A stretch of 64,000 nt of DNA from assembly GCA_002914805.1 (NCBI GenBank), contig JXTB01000027.1, forward strand, positions 885,436 to 949,435, in the 5' to 3' direction. The stretch comes from Parasponia andersonii (Eukaryota > Streptophyta > Magnoliopsida > Rosales > Cannabaceae). Of this stretch, positions 1 through 12,634 are shown piece by piece; within the stretch, counting starts at the first letter, position 1; the number at the start of each line of letters is the position of its first letter. The notes beneath the pieces are model-generated. The model was not told where the DNA came from. It was given only the letters and a program-made list of their open reading frames with translations, and made no database searches. Both the position numbers and the translations under genes were made by a program.

Positions 1-2569
1 TCCCTTTGAGATCACAGAGAGAATTGGACCAGTGGCGTATCGCTTGAATCTACCTACACAGTTGGGTCACGTGCATAACGTGTTTCATGTGTCGATGTTG
101 AAGAAGTACACGCCGGACCCATCTCATGTTGTTCAGTACGTGCATGTACCGATCCAAGAGGATGTGTCCTATAAAGAGTAACTTGTTCGCTTGTTGGCTA
201 GAGAGTTGAAGGTGCTTCGCAACAGAGAGATACCACTTGTCAAGTTGCTTTGGGAACATCATAAAGAGGACGAGGCTACTTGAGAACTCGAGACGGAAAT
301 GTACGAGAAGTACCCTCATTTGTTTAACTTTCAGTTAGAAGTTGTATTGTGATATAAAACTTTGACTTGTATTTTGAATTTCGGGACGAAATTCTTATAA
401 GGAAGGGAGAATGTAAAAACCCGGAATTTTCGAGGGTAATTTGGACATTTTACTAATTTTTCGGATAAAATATTGTGGGGACTAATTTGCAAAAGTTTTG
501 TTTAGAGGGATTAAATTGCAAATTTTGGGGGACTAAATTGATAGAGATTTGAAATTTTGGGGAATTATGTGCATTTTTTGAAAAATTGCACAGCCCTATA
601 AGATTGGGCCACATGCCCAACCTCTTTCTTCTCTCTCCTCCCCCCTCGAATTCTCTCTCTTCTCTCTCCCTCTCGGCCGTACCTCCGCAGAACCGCCGCC
701 AACCATCGTCCGGGCCGCCCACCGACCAGCGTCGACTCGCCGAGCTGCCACGAAGCTCTGCCGCCCTTCGCTACTCGATGCTGCCGCCTATGTCGCCGGG
801 AAACGCCATAGAAACAGATTCGACCCATTTCGGTTTTTCTGTCACCGGCGACGATTCCGGCCACCTTTCGGCCTCAAACCAGTCCCGTTGGATTCGGATC
901 ATCGCAAGGATCATCAAGGTATATATATCTCAACTCCATTTTACCCGGATTGAAAGTTGTTATTTTTGGTCATTTCGAGTTTTTGGTTGTTGTTCTCGAT
1001 CCGACCGTTGGATTATGTTTTTGATTGCATTTTTGGAATGTACTCAGAAAATAGAGAAGTTTGATATATATATATATATATATATTGTGTAGTTTGGTGA
1101 TCGACACGAAAATCGAGATCGGACGGTCGAGATTTTGTCTCGTTTTGCGTGCCACCGGTCCGGTGTGGACCCGGACCCGAATTGGACAAGTTGTATATCT
1201 AACCTAGCTATTTTGGGTGCTAGGAATTCAGTGAAGAGGTCTGTTTGTGGAATTGAAGCTCCGGTGAGAAAGTTAGTTTTTCGCACGAGAACGATCGAGG
1301 GCTTGGAATTGGTTCTCAACCCTCTGGGCAATCGTTAACGACGCCTTAAGGACTCAATAGTGTGGTGTCGCTATTCTGTTGAGGGAGGGATTTGATTACC
1401 TTCATTTTATACCGTTTTTGAGTTAAAACTTATTTTCTGCAACATATAAGAACAAGTGTGTTTTAATGATTTTAATTATATGTGATGGAATCTGATTATA
1501 CGATATATACTGTACTACTCTAGGAATTTGCTGTGTGCAGGTTATTTTGGGTATATTAAAAATAGGGTCGTTATGCTGCCTGTTTTTCTATAAAACCCTA
1601 TTATGCATGTTTTACCGAAAAACCAGAGTACACTAGTTTTTACACTTTAGTTCTGTATTGCACATATCATAGGATCATACATGAGCATCGTGTTAGCATC
1701 GTGGGTTTTACAGTGTGGCGCTGCATGCCCCAGCATCGGTGAAAGTCCGTAAACTTGCGCGAGGTCTTGTTACTTCTGATTACCTCCCCATTTGGCAGGT
1801 GTAGGCAATTCGGTTGCCCCTCCAGGTTTGGTAGGCGACACATGGGTGTCCCCTTCTGGTATGGGCTTAGGTATCAGGTAGGCTGTTAGGTACACTTAGT
1901 GTCATCATCTTGGGTTTCCACAGATGAGAGGATGTGAGCTCATGGGTATGGGTTGGTTTGTGTCATATGCATATGGAGTGATGGTTTTGATTACACTGTT
2001 ATATATACGTGTGTGTATGTTTTGGATTTGAACTAACTATGCAGGAGATTCCCATCACTGAACTGTTTTTCTCCGAGGTAACTATTTTCCTACTGGGCAT
2101 TGTATGCTCACCCCCCCTTACCTTCCTCCTCAGGTGGTGTCCAGTGTGATCTTGGTGATCAAGAGGAGTAAGAGGTCATCCTGATTGCAGTTCGTCTCTT
2201 GGTAATGCTAGGACTTTGTTGTCGTAGTCTTTGAACTATTTGGATTTTGTATTAGCATTGAACCAAGATTACTACTTTCTATTTTGTTTGCAAACTTATG
2301 TATGCCATTCTGGTATTTGACATCTGTTGTGAATGATGATGATGATGGGTTTTGAAATTTATTTCATGTTTTTAAGTAATCGTTCAATTTATGTTTGATG
2401 GTGTATACAAATTGTGGGAGTAGTTTACGGGATGGAATTCCGATTATTTTATTTAAATGGACTGTTTTTATAAAAACTAGAACTTTTGATACTTTTCAAA
2501 TAAATTAAGGAATTTCCCACTTTTGTGAAATTTCCCTGCTGCTACTAGCCCGGGTTTTGGGTCGTGACA
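1..2569 (+). mobile_element. 3' end of a Ty3/gypsy LTR retrotransposon (fossil)
   Basis: The first ~350 bases read as the C-terminal end of a Ty3/gypsy integrase region, with the family's typical HNVFHVSMLKKY stretch. A short link and a long LTR follow. The rest of the element lies left of the window. The same C-terminal wording and link sequence recur on the minus strand at about 60246-60760, so the element at the right edge belongs to the same family. The link before the LTR (FRDEIL-like, GGAAGGGAGA purine tract) is typical of plant long-LTR chromovirus-type elements. The visible coding piece is broken in about two places. Confidence 0.85.
412..2569 (+). repeat. 3' LTR of the left-edge Ty3/gypsy element
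   Basis: The LTR starts TGTAAAAACCC straight after a purine-rich tract and ends GGGTCGTGACA, giving about 2158 bp with TG...CA ends. A (TA)n tract lies near 1062-1085. The + strand open frame at 586-1092 lies wholly inside the LTR and is not taken as a gene. The LTR at 57785-60245, on the opposite strand, shares both ends and several internal blocks, so both belong to one family. The target duplication cannot be checked because the 5' end is outside the window. Confidence 0.8.
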
Positions 2570-3532
2570 TTCCTACTATTTGAGGATTTGGTATATAAAT
2601 AAGATACTATAGTTTTTAAAGAGCACATTTTTAAAACTTTAAGTACTTGGAATTATGACTAATTCTGTAAATTAATTTTTATATATTCGGACTAAAAATT
2701 TACGAAATTCATTTATTCAACATTAAAGTTTTGTTAAGTCAATTTTAAACGACTTAACTATGTTATCTTGAATCTTAATTGGTGTTTCTTCCTTGTTGAA
2801 TTAAACTAAAAAGAAATTCTTTTTAATACAGAATTCCTAATGATTTGAAGACTAGAATGTACAATCCAAATAGTTAGTTTCCGAATTTTGTAAGTATCTT
2901 ATTTATTTTTATTTATATTTAAAATTACTAAGAACTACAGTTTTGGATTTCCGTTCGTGACGGTAAGTGGAGCGAATAAAGAAAGTGTTCGAAGAGAGAG
3001 AGACTCACAGCGAGAGCATAGCAATGGTAGAGAGAGAGTGAATCCCTAAATAGAGAGGAAGAAAGAGAGATCATCGTTTCTGACTTGGAGTCGGAGAACA
3101 GAGAGGTGAAGGGAGCGTTGTTTTTGGTTTGGAGGGCCGGTTTAAATATAGAGATTTTGTACGCTACTTGAAAATGTTTAGTTCTTGACACATATTCTTT
3201 TGGCTGGAATATTGGGTAATTGTTTGATGTATTCAATGTATTAATTGGCTTCTTTTATTAATTTTTTTAATGCAAGCTAGAAAAAAAGAGTTAATTTTTA
3301 CAGTTGATTTCTTGATGGTGGACAAGCACGTAAGTATATTAGCAAAACAGAGAGACGCATTTTGTGAATATCCATGCTGAAGAAAGCCCATTATTATTCT
3401 TATACCGGAGAAGTTAAAAAGATAGTTGTTCTGCCAACCCTCGATCGCCTTCATAAAGAATGTCAAAGTGGATGCTTATATATGTGGTATGTGCTATATG
3501 AAACAATTTAATGGTCACAGATCAGCACAGAT
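2570..3532. other. AT-rich spacer with a GA-rich tract
   Basis: No gene is supported here. A GA/AG-rich stretch at about 2985-3090 follows a possible donor site (GACGGTAAGT, near 2960). It looks like the 5' untranslated part of a + strand transcript, but no start codon with a credible frame follows. Minus-strand frames across it are of low complexity and resemble no family known to me. Confidence 0.4.
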
Positions 3533-3972
3533 CAAGAACTGGAAAAAAAAGCTTGGCTAAATCTAGGGTCATCTTTTTTGAAGGTGAATCATCGATAAAT
3601 TCATCCGAGTCTTCAGGAGGAGCATTACGCAAATTAAGCACAACTCCAGACTCTTCAGATTCAGAGTAAACTATTGTACGAATTATGGGCTGTAATAGCA
3701 TATCTTTCACTTGATGAAGGTTTAAGTACGACTATCATATAATGTGAGAAGTTCTTTCCAGCTCCATCTGTTATTTTGAGTGTCCTGATGCTAATTCAAT
3801 CGACACACCAGTTGATTATGGAATTAACAGAAATGTTAAGAATTATACTTGTATGGTTCATTGCATTCAAAACACTCCCCTTTTTGCTGCCCATATTGAA
3901 TTTGTCAGTTGTTCGGGATCTTCGGATTATGAGTTCCTTTTTCGTTGCAAGATTGCATTTTGTGGGATGACC
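3533..3972 (+). pseudogene. Possible exon scraps of an unidentified + strand gene
   Basis: Two stretches look more like coding than the surrounding DNA. The first, about 3538-3672, reads as a basic then serine/acid-rich segment (VIFFEGESS...PDSSDSE) and ends at a stop. The second follows a pyrimidine-rich acceptor (TTCTTTCCAG, ends 3759). It reads about 70 codons, including YFECPDANSIDTP, MVHCIQNTPLFAAHIEF and FLFRCKIAF, and stops near 3971. The second has the balanced composition and cysteines of a real terminal exon. I do not recognise the family. A minus-strand frame (3522-3710) covers the first part and looks like its shadow. No upstream exons or start were found, so it is probably a gene remnant. 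Confidence 0.3.
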
Positions 3973-4527
3973 TAAGCCCGGAGCTTTCTTTCTTGTATGA
4001 AGCGACCATCTTTAGTTTTCTTTTAGTCCTTGAGTCATCTTTCTTTTGTTAGACCACATGTTTCATGAATATGACGTTGGTGTGTTTGTAACAACTATTA
4101 TTGGTTTTGACATTTTGCTCCGGTGGTTTTGGTTAGATGTGACATTGTGTACTGAATAAGTGATTAATGATCTTAAAATTGTGTGGCTTTGCTTGGTGTG
4201 TATGATTATTCCCTCATATAAGTAAATGATTATGCCCTCATCATATAAGTAACGAGAGGAACACAGAATTCTCTCTCACTCTCTCTCCGTCTGCATATTT
4301 GAGATATTATCACATAATAGGTTAACATCTTATACACACTAATGAACCTGAGATACTATCATATATATAATGGGGTTATCATCTTAGAAACACTCTAATA
4401 AACCTGAATATAACAACAGGACTAAAGCCAACGTACGGCTCAAAATACGTAACAACTAACAGAGAGCTTAAAAGTCGACAAAGCCGCCATAGAACAGTCA
4501 CTTTATGCCCAAAGGGTGGTTGCTAGG
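3973..4527. other. Spacer and likely 3' untranslated region of the Pumilio gene
   Basis: This lies downstream of the Pumilio stop codon (minus strand, 4528). It contains a short CT-rich tract (about 4268-4290) and no open frame of note. I see no further gene. Confidence 0.4.
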
Positions 4528-5018
4528 TCATGCTGGTGATCGTTTGTGCTTCTTTGACAATGATATCTCATGAAGCAGCCTTTTTCCGTAGACATGGTTC
4601 TCTAGCTGTGGGGAATATATCACAATGAGTTGATCCAATGCATTTCGGACTGATCCCTGCTTAGCAAGAAAGTGATAAGTCTACTAGTAAGCTAAAATTT
4701 TTCAAAAACTAGAACAAAATACTTTCAGGTAGGAGCACAAAAAAGTACAAAAATATTAGTTAAGTAAAATCAAAGAATGGCCAAAATGACAAAGCATATT
4801 ACATATTACATATAGGTCGTCAATTCTGTAGGAGTTTTTATTTTTATCTATGTGTCGGTATTTTTTTTTTAACTGTTAAATCATTTAATGGTGATCTAAC
4901 AACTATAAAAAAATACATGAAAAGAACGCTATTTCTCTTTTTTATTTTTTTCTATAAAAAATATATATAATAAATTTTTGATAGATAAAAAAAAAAATAG
5001 GTACTAAATTAGTGATCT

Positions 5019-5050
<32 letters not shown>

Positions 5051-7744
5051 ATGTAAATAAGAATCAAAAAGTCGAAGAGATAAATCTTACCGTAGAAGCT
5101 TCTAAAGCAAACCGGGCAACGGAATTTCCATAGGGATCTCGAAGAACTTCCAAGGAACGAGAACTACTCAAAATCTCATTAGTGATTCTATTAGCAATTT
5201 CTTCCCCGGACATTATTAAGAGTTTCTCAACCACATTGCTGCCCTGTTTTTTCATGGACAGACTAACGAATCTCCCTTCGAGCTGCGTGGTTATTCCTTG
5301 ATTGATTTGTGGCATTTTCAATTCTATTAGCCACTGAACAACATAGTTTCTGGATAAAGTTAACACATGTTAGTTTATTAGTCTTTTCTGAGAGAGAAAA
5401 AGAAAAGAATTTGAGCAAATTACTAACTCGTACAGTCTTTTTAAGAGTTTGATATATTTGAAGTTTTTCATACTATACTTGATCACATAAGAAAAAATAT
5501 AAAGAATAAAAAAAACTGAGTTTGTAAGTGCGCATCATTAGCTAGGTTGATGATCTATATCTAGTTACTCTCTGATCTTTAGCTCAGTTTTAGTTATTCA
5601 GTATATATATGAGTAAATACAGGTGCTGCATATATTTACTTAATTGACTACAAGTTATAATCAAAGACAGAATAATATTGATCAAAGCACAATTATAACT
5701 ATAACATTAGCAAGGGTAAAACGATCGACAAACCCATAGCAGTGTTCCGAAAGGAAATGAGCATTCTGGATTATGTTAGCCACAAGAGTGTTGAAAACTT
5801 CGCCTTTAAACGGAATACAGTCTTTAGCTTTTAGAATATAATTTTGCAAAATACAATACCCATATTTGTCTGTTGCTATTTCAAGACACTTTGTTGCCAT
5901 TACACCCAGAAGAGGCTGCCAAAAACGGAAAAGAATAAAACTCAGATTGAGATAGTTAAATATGAGAAATTCATATGTATAGATGATAAACAATGTGAAC
6001 TATATCAAAATAGCACCAAGAGAGAAGAATGTACAAAAGAATCAAATATTCGTATTCTGTCTAGGATCTAAATTATGTATATAATGTCGTTTAGTTAAGT
6101 CTCTCATCTACTTACTCGACATATAACATTTCATGACAAACTAGTAGCTTAATTCAAGTTCTCCTGGCTAGCTAATTAACACAATTAATATGCTATTGTG
6201 TATATGCCATTGTGTAGACTGAAAGGCAATTATCAAAGTATGTGTAGCTACCATCTAGATTACGGGACATTGGGACTCGATGCATCATGTAGGTTTTGAG
6301 AGAACACATAACTGCTAGTGCTGCTACTACATACATTGTAGATTCATACAAAACCTCTTCCAATTGAAAACCAATTTTGACAAAATTAACCTAAATCCAA
6401 ACATAGAAGCACCCGTCCACGAATAATTCAAGCAGTAAATCTTAATTCTTAATTAATCAAAGTCTCCTCAAGCACACGTTTCTACATACAGGTCTTATTC
6501 TTAATTATTTATCTAGGTAATTATTTCACAACTAGTAGGCATATGATATTCAAAAATTAATATGTCCCATATAAAAGAATTCAACGTCCTCGAAACACAA
6601 AAACATGCTTCTAGTAACATTATTAACCTTTTTTGGAGGTATTTTATTCATATTTATAGAATAAAATGTTATTAATAAGTTCATGTAACAATATTTCTAA
6701 AACTCTTTTTTTTTTTTTCACTATCAATGATGCATATGCACAATTGGGTTATTGTTATCTTTACCTCAACGATATGAGCATGAAAATGTTTCAAGCAACA
6801 ATTGATGACCAGATTACCATTCTTGCTCTTAGCCATCGTAAGAGCAATACAAGCCATAGCTGATATAAGCAAGGACTCTTGTTCTTGTGTCCTGAGACGC
6901 ATTACCAATCCCATCATAACCATAGTTCTGAAACATAACACAACCAAAAAAGAAAAAAAAAATTATAACCTATATTCTAAAGATTTATGATACATGTTTA
7001 TACATCTACGTACTGAAATTAAAGACCATATATTTTATACGAATACACGTACCCATTGTCATCAGAACAGACACTTCCGAGTCTTCGAACATCTCGAGTC
7101 AAAACGATAAGAATTTCCAGAAGTTTATCCTCTTTGACAACCTGAATCAGATGCTTCACAAGAATATTCCCCACCCGGTGCACCATTAATGAACACAAAT
7201 CCTCTTTCGCCTCGGAGAAAATCATGTGTTTTTCCTCAGGATTCCCATTTTGAAGCCTGAATTTCAAGAAATTGCACCCGTATATTTCTCTGGCCACGGA
7301 ACAAACTTGGCCCCGTATTTGCCCAAACGTGTGCAGAATAGCCTGATAATCCATATGATCACGACCAGTTCTACCAAGAGAAGCCGCCAGCCATTGATAA
7401 TAACGGTCATTTTGATACTTGTGAAGACAAAGAAGATGATGATGACGACGACGATGATCAAGATTGTTGACTCCCGAGGACTGGAGTGTAGTACTGGACT
7501 TGGAAAAGACTGGCCAGGGAGTTTCAAGATGATCAAGATTGTTCTTACTGGATCTGACCTGAAGCTTTGTAAGTCTTCCAATAGCAGTTTTCAACTTAGC
7601 TCTGTGATCCTCCAATAGATCTTCGGACAAATCTCCATCAAGACCATGATTAAGGGCAAGATCGTCGTGATGGTCATCATCATCATCGTCTTTGTCAAGA
7701 CTGGAAGAGGATCCGATCATGTCCCGGGGATTATTCGGATTCAT
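4528..7744 (-). CDS. Pumilio-family RNA-binding protein, five exons, 474 residues
   Basis: The exons, in reading order, are 7744-7053, 6927-6765, 5915-5734, 5349-5091 and 4656-4528. All junctions are GT-AG and the frame is unbroken to TGA. The N-terminus (1-130) has an Asp/His-rich low-complexity run and no known domain. A C-terminal Pumilio homology domain of eight repeats fills about 145-465. Repeat cores start near residues 155 (YGCNFLK), 191 (VGNILVK), 230 (NGTMVMM), 267 (NGNLVIN), 303 (YGYCILQ), 345 (YGNYVVQ), 381 (QGSNVVEK) and 419 (YGNSVAR). Such proteins bind short UGU-type motifs in mRNA 3' UTRs to repress or destabilise transcripts, and some plant members work in rRNA maturation. 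Only repeats 6 (N-Y..Q) and 7 (S-N..E) keep textbook base-recognition triplets. The small size and divergent N-terminal repeats suggest the compact plant APUM subgroup. The target is unknown. The start is the only ATG that keeps the acidic N-terminus. Confidence 0.88.
4814..5018. mobile_element. Small inverted-repeat element (MITE-like), copy A, in Pumilio intron 4
   Basis: About 205 bp with imperfect terminal inverted repeats of some 35 bp. The left arm is GGTCGTCAATTCTGTAGG followed by a T-rich run and ATCTATG. The reverse complement of the right arm reads GATCACTAATTTAGTACC, a T-run and ATCTATC. TA-rich DNA flanks both ends. A second copy at 13337-13594 shares the arms and an internal block (CTGTTARATCA...AATGGTGATCTAA). 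There is no coding capacity. The superfamily is undecided; TA-rich flanks fit a TA-target family. Confidence 0.6.
5019..5052. repeat. (TA)n microsatellite in Pumilio intron 4
   Basis: A run of alternating T and A with one G interruption, directly at the right edge of the small inverted-repeat element. Confidence 0.8.
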
Positions 7745-8705
7745 TATCGTATCTGAGGTACGTACGTAGTGCCCGGGGTCACTGGAAACGGATCACTGGG
7801 AAAACAAAAGAAAATGAAGTAAGGGATATATATTTTGAATGTAAAGGACTGAGCTTGAGTGAAACTAGGAAAGTTGAGCGAGTTCGATATATGGGGTGTG
7901 ATTTTGTATTAAGTGAAGTTAATATGGTGAGACTCTTTTTAGGCAGATATAAATCCACGTACCCCACCAGCCATATATTTTCTTGGGCTTTTTACAAAAG
8001 TTCCTGGCCCAAAACCAAAAATTCAAAAATTCTGAATAGATTGATTTTTTTTTTTAAATCTCATATCCATTAGAAAAATATTACTTTTTCAAAATTTTAT
8101 TAGAAAATTATATTTTAAAAATATTTAAAAAAATATTATTTTTAATTCAAAATTTGTATTTTTCAATAGCACTCGAGATAACTAGTTAAAATTATTTAGA
8201 AAAATAGTTATAAGAAACTCGACAAGCTAACTAAAATAACTGAACAATTAATGATGAAATACTTTTAAAAATAGTATGTTTATAATTAAATCTGAGATTT
8301 TTTTTAGAACAATTTCAAATTAAAAGATTTTTCAATTTTTTTTTGAAAAATTATCATAAAATATCAAATTTTTTCTGTTTCCTTTACGTATGCTGTATTT
8401 GGAACTTGGATTTTAATATGGACAAAAAAATATGGGCCCAAGTGGGCTACTACCTAAATGTTTTATTTGTAGTCTAAAAGTCGCCAGATTAGCCAAAATG
8501 AAGTCATTTATCTAGTAGTTCTTTCAAGGTTCTTAATAAAGTTCAGGCGCTAGAAGTAGAAGAAATAGTTTTAAGGATACATACAGACCTCGGTTCCACA
8601 ATTACGATTTGAATTTCTTAGTGTTCAATTATTATATGTGAAAGCAGACATTATACTGTATTTCTGAATTTATTTTGAAAAATACGGTTGTTAGAGTTTT
8701 TTTAA
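7745..8705. other. Upstream region of the Pumilio gene, AT-rich
   Basis: It holds the probable 5' untranslated region and promoter. Beyond about 8040 the sequence becomes a string of A/T-rich segments containing variants of TATTTTTCTAAATA, which also occur at 8640-8960, 55430-55830 and 56630-56830. I see no gene. Confidence 0.4.
7825..7833 (-). promoter_or_regulatory. Candidate TATA box of the Pumilio gene
   Basis: ATATATATC on the minus strand, about 81-89 bp upstream of the chosen ATG (7744). Position and composition fit a plant TATA box, but the local AT-richness makes chance matches common. Confidence 0.3.
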
Positions 8706-8936
8706 GGTACTGTGCAGTTTTTATTAGAAAAATACTATTTTTTAGATAATAACAAGTAACCGGTAACCAGTTTATAGAAATTGGTAACTAGTAACTAAAG
8801 ATATTTATAACTAGTATATAACTAGTAACCAATAACCAGTAACTATTTTTCAGAAACAGATAACTAGTAAGTAATTTAAAATGGTATTTTTCTAAAATAA
8901 AATAAAAAATAATATTTTTCTAATAAAAGTCGTACA
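8706..8936. repeat. Hairpin-shaped repeat with a short-motif core
   Basis: The arms at about 8706-8745 and 8895-8936 are inverted copies (TTTTATTAGAAAAATA on the left; its complement, TATTTTTCTAATAAAA, on the right). The ~150-bp core is built from degenerate repeats of GTAACTAGTAACC-like units, at least eight of them. There is no coding potential. It may be a MITE with a minisatellite core. Confidence 0.5.
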
Positions 8937-9129
8937 AAAATTTGAAAAAATCCTGATCTTCGTACTTTTGTAATTTTTTTGATTTTTGCATAGATAAAAG
9001 GATTATAAACCCATTATTATATTTATATTATTAATTCTATAATGTTGTTATTATTATTTTGACTTTATTTTCCAAAATTCTACTGTAATGATTATCAATA
9101 TAATCTTTTGTACTCTCTGTTTATTTTGA

Positions 9130-12100
9130 ATTAGTAAAGAGAGTAAATTTTATGATAATGTTTGGTGTATTCAAGTTCATAAGACTTAATTTTGTGAATT
9201 TTCAGAGAAAATTAGAACTTCGTTAGAAAGTGGAACTTAGAAATAACTTAGAGAGCTAAATTTCTATAATAATTGTAACTGGCAAGCTTAGAATTGAATT
9301 AATATTTAATCTAACTCTCGCTTTATTTTTAAAATAAATATTTATGTTTTGAAGGTGGATTTTTGCATAAAAGATGGCAATTAGACATAATGAGTGTATG
9401 AAATGGACCGAAAAATAACCTAAGGGTATTTTGGTTTCTCTTACTAAGACATTAGAATTTTGATGATTCAAGGTTATAGATATATTAAGGACACGATATA
9501 TAGTCTTGTGGTTTGAATTTGGTGAAATTCAGAGTTAAAACGGACGAAAGGCAAGACTATAAAAGATATAAGGGCATGATTACCAAAAATGGAAAACTGG
9601 AATTTTATTTCTACTTAAGAGCTGAACATTAGTATTATTTTATTTGAGAAATAATATAAAAATGATTAAGTTTAGGCCAATAGGAAAGAAGCTAAATGGA
9701 GAACTTAGTATTAAATAAATTAGCGACAAAAATTGGAAGAATTTTGACAAGTAGCCTATCATGTCGACATAAACTAATCAAGAAATCACTTGGCGTAATC
9801 AACTAAATACAAAAAGGAGCTGAGCTCCCTTATAACTCACGGCCAGCACAAGATAAAAGACCAAAAGTGTTGAGATTGTAAAATTATACTTGTAATTACT
9901 GATTGATTATTTAGAGATTTCTTTTCGACAAATCAATAGGATTTGTAGGAAATCTATTAGCTTTATTCTAGGCTTTATTTCTGGATATTAATTGGGGATT
10001 CCATCCCTATATATACAAGTGTACATTTGTTACACATGAATAACAAGAAGAAAGAACAATTCTTTCAGAAAAAGTTTGGTCAAAAATTCCATTTTGCGTG
10101 CAATTGCTCTTAAAGTTCCATAAATTCTCTCATATGTCTCTCTTTTCTTTTTCTCAACCAAATCAGAAACCAGCTACTAAATAATCCTATGAGCTAGTAG
10201 TTCAATATATGTGAGAGTAAGAGCTATCAATGAAGATTAGATGCTACAAAGGTTGTAGTTTCAAGAGCTTAAAGGTAAGAAAACTTGAATATTTGATGTT
10301 TTGTTTTTATGTTCTTAAGCCATAATATATAGATGGTCTTCAATATTGAGTTTTCTTGTCTTTTTAAAAGATAAGGCAGTAGACTTAATAGATAGAGTTT
10401 GACCAAGAGTAGAAAAGAACAAGTCAGAAAGCTAGAATTATGGTAAAAGTTTAATTTGGTGATTTTATAAGTATTTATTTGAGGCCAAAATACCATAGTG
10501 ATATAATAAGTGTGAGTGTGTAATGTTAATGTTTATTTTTAGCTTTGATTCTATTGTTTTGGTGATGCAAATAGCTATGCATACAAAGGATATAAGAAAT
10601 GAACCTAAAATGCTAAGTTAGTAAGTCTAAATTAAGTAAAATATCTTGAACACAATCTGTGAAATAGATTTTCAAGATAGTTAAGATGAATATTCAAAGG
10701 ATATTTAAGCTCATATTACAAGAAAATTTAGTGTAGATATGCTTAGATTCAAAAATTGGTTCATTTGGGTATGTGATGAGTAAGTTATGTCCAAAAGATT
10801 GCCTAGAGGTCGTTTTATCAAATTGAATTTTTCACTGAACTAGTTTTACTCTTTGTAGTCTTACTAGGCTTTACAAATTGAATCGGTTTCTAATTTTCAG
10901 ATATATCATAGTAGACTTAATAATCTTTAAAAGGTAGGATCACTCATATTTTTGTGATAAATATTGAGTGAGTTGTGATCTTTGAAATATGAGAACTGAA
11001 TCTACCCAGGATAATATAAGACAGTTTGTTTAATTTTGCAAATAGTAGTATGTTTTTTTATAAATTAAGGCCAAATGATAATTTTAAAATAGAAGACTTA
11101 TCAAGTTTTCCGACGTAATAAGAATTAGTCTAATAGTTTTTGTAATTAAAAAGACGTAAAAATATCAAAATTAGGAAAAAATTTGAAAAATGCTTATTTT
11201 GACTAAAAATGTGATTTTAGAATTTGTGAGCAAGTTACCTTAAAAACCTAAATTGATTTCTTTTATGATTATTATTTGGAATTATTTCAAATAATCTTTT
11301 AATTAAACAAAGATAAATTTATTCCAAATGAGTTAATAAATTAAGAATTATTATAGCCTCATGTGTGGTAGAAACCATATTGGTATTTTGATTTTGAATA
11401 AGTTTTCAATCTTTTATCGGGACTCCAAAGATTCCAATTCAATCGTGTATTTGAAATAAAAAAGGTAAAATTCCACCCAAAGTAAGAAGAAGTTAAGGTT
11501 TTAATTAAGTTTAAGAAATAGTACGCAACTTATCTAAACATTAAAAGTAAAGGGTTTCATCAAAAGTAATTAGGATAACAATTGATAAGAGAGGGAATCT
11601 GATTTGTTATAACCTCAATTTAGAAGTTCTCAAAATATTTTATGATCCTATATTGTGAATACAATGTAACAAGGTGATGTTGATTATCGTTTAACACACT
11701 CAGAAAAGAATTGTTGAGCTCGTGAAAGTAATAAGTGTAATAGTTTTTCTATAACATTGCAATATTGATTATTATAATTGCTTAAATTGTGTTGATTATT
11801 ATGCTATGATATGTATAGATACTTATGCACAAATTCATAAGCATACACATGAAACATTACCAATAGAAAGCTTGTAGAGAGTGATGTCGAAGTACTTGAT
11901 CGTAGTTATGTATAGAATACGATGCCAAAGTCAGTAGGTTATTACTATAAATCGAATACGACGCCGAAGTTATTAGGTCATTATTGTAGTTAAAGTACGA
12001 TACTAAAGTACCAAATCGTTGAACTATAAAACGATACCTTGGAGCATGGTCGCCGGTTGATAAGCATTGACTATGAGCTAGGCTATCAATATGTTTGATT

Positions 12101-12634
12101 TATGTATCTATTGCTTTTACTGAGTTAATGTGCTTTGTGAATGTTTATTCTGTGTTGAAATTTTAGTACGGTCTAGTTATGACACTAAGCATATTTTGAT
12201 AATATTGTTTGAGTTTGATGACAAGTTATGATTGTTGAAGTAGTCATGGTTAAATTATTGAATAGTTTGTGTTGTTGTGATTATTTAGTACCTTACTAAG
12301 CTGAGTAGCTTATCAAGTATTGCTCTGTCGTAGGTAAGAGAAAAGAAAAGAAAAATTAGTGAGCAGACCAAGTTATAGTTGTGCTATATACATATGGTCA
12401 GACTGTGTGAAGTTTTCTAAAGGAAAATATTTTGGTTATAAAAGGTGCTTAAATTCTGTATATTTGGTAAACAATTTGCTAATATAAATATTTGTATTGT
12501 GATGTTTAGTGTATAAAGTAAAGTTTTTGAAAAATCGTATTTTTGAGTCCTTATATATAAGTAGCGTCTCCTTCTGATATGTTTATTATTAAACTTGTCT
12601 ATTTTTTTAAGTCGCATCGGAGAGGGATGTTATA
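9130..12634 (+). mobile_element. Probable solo LTR or decayed LTR-element remnant
   Basis: This long non-coding stretch has the look of a plant long LTR. A TATA-like box (CTATATATACA, about 10007) precedes a plausible transcript start. Repeated blocks lie at 11880-12060 (variants of TACGATGCCAAAG and TACGACGCCGAAG), a pattern often seen in Ty3/gypsy LTRs. An abrupt end, GAGAGGGATGTTATA, falls near 12634. The left edge is uncertain and no polyprotein was seen. It could instead be two nested LTR remnants, since 9900-10080 resembles a copia promoter region. Very old or heavily mutated. Confidence 0.35.

Noticed and set aside
586-1092. 168-codon + strand open frame
   Set aside because: It lies wholly inside the Ty3/gypsy LTR, ends in a TA microsatellite, and has composition typical of a chance frame.
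7226-7618. 130-codon + strand frame opposite Pumilio exon 1
   Set aside because: It is a shadow of the acidic, His-rich exon. Repeats and splice sites support the minus strand.
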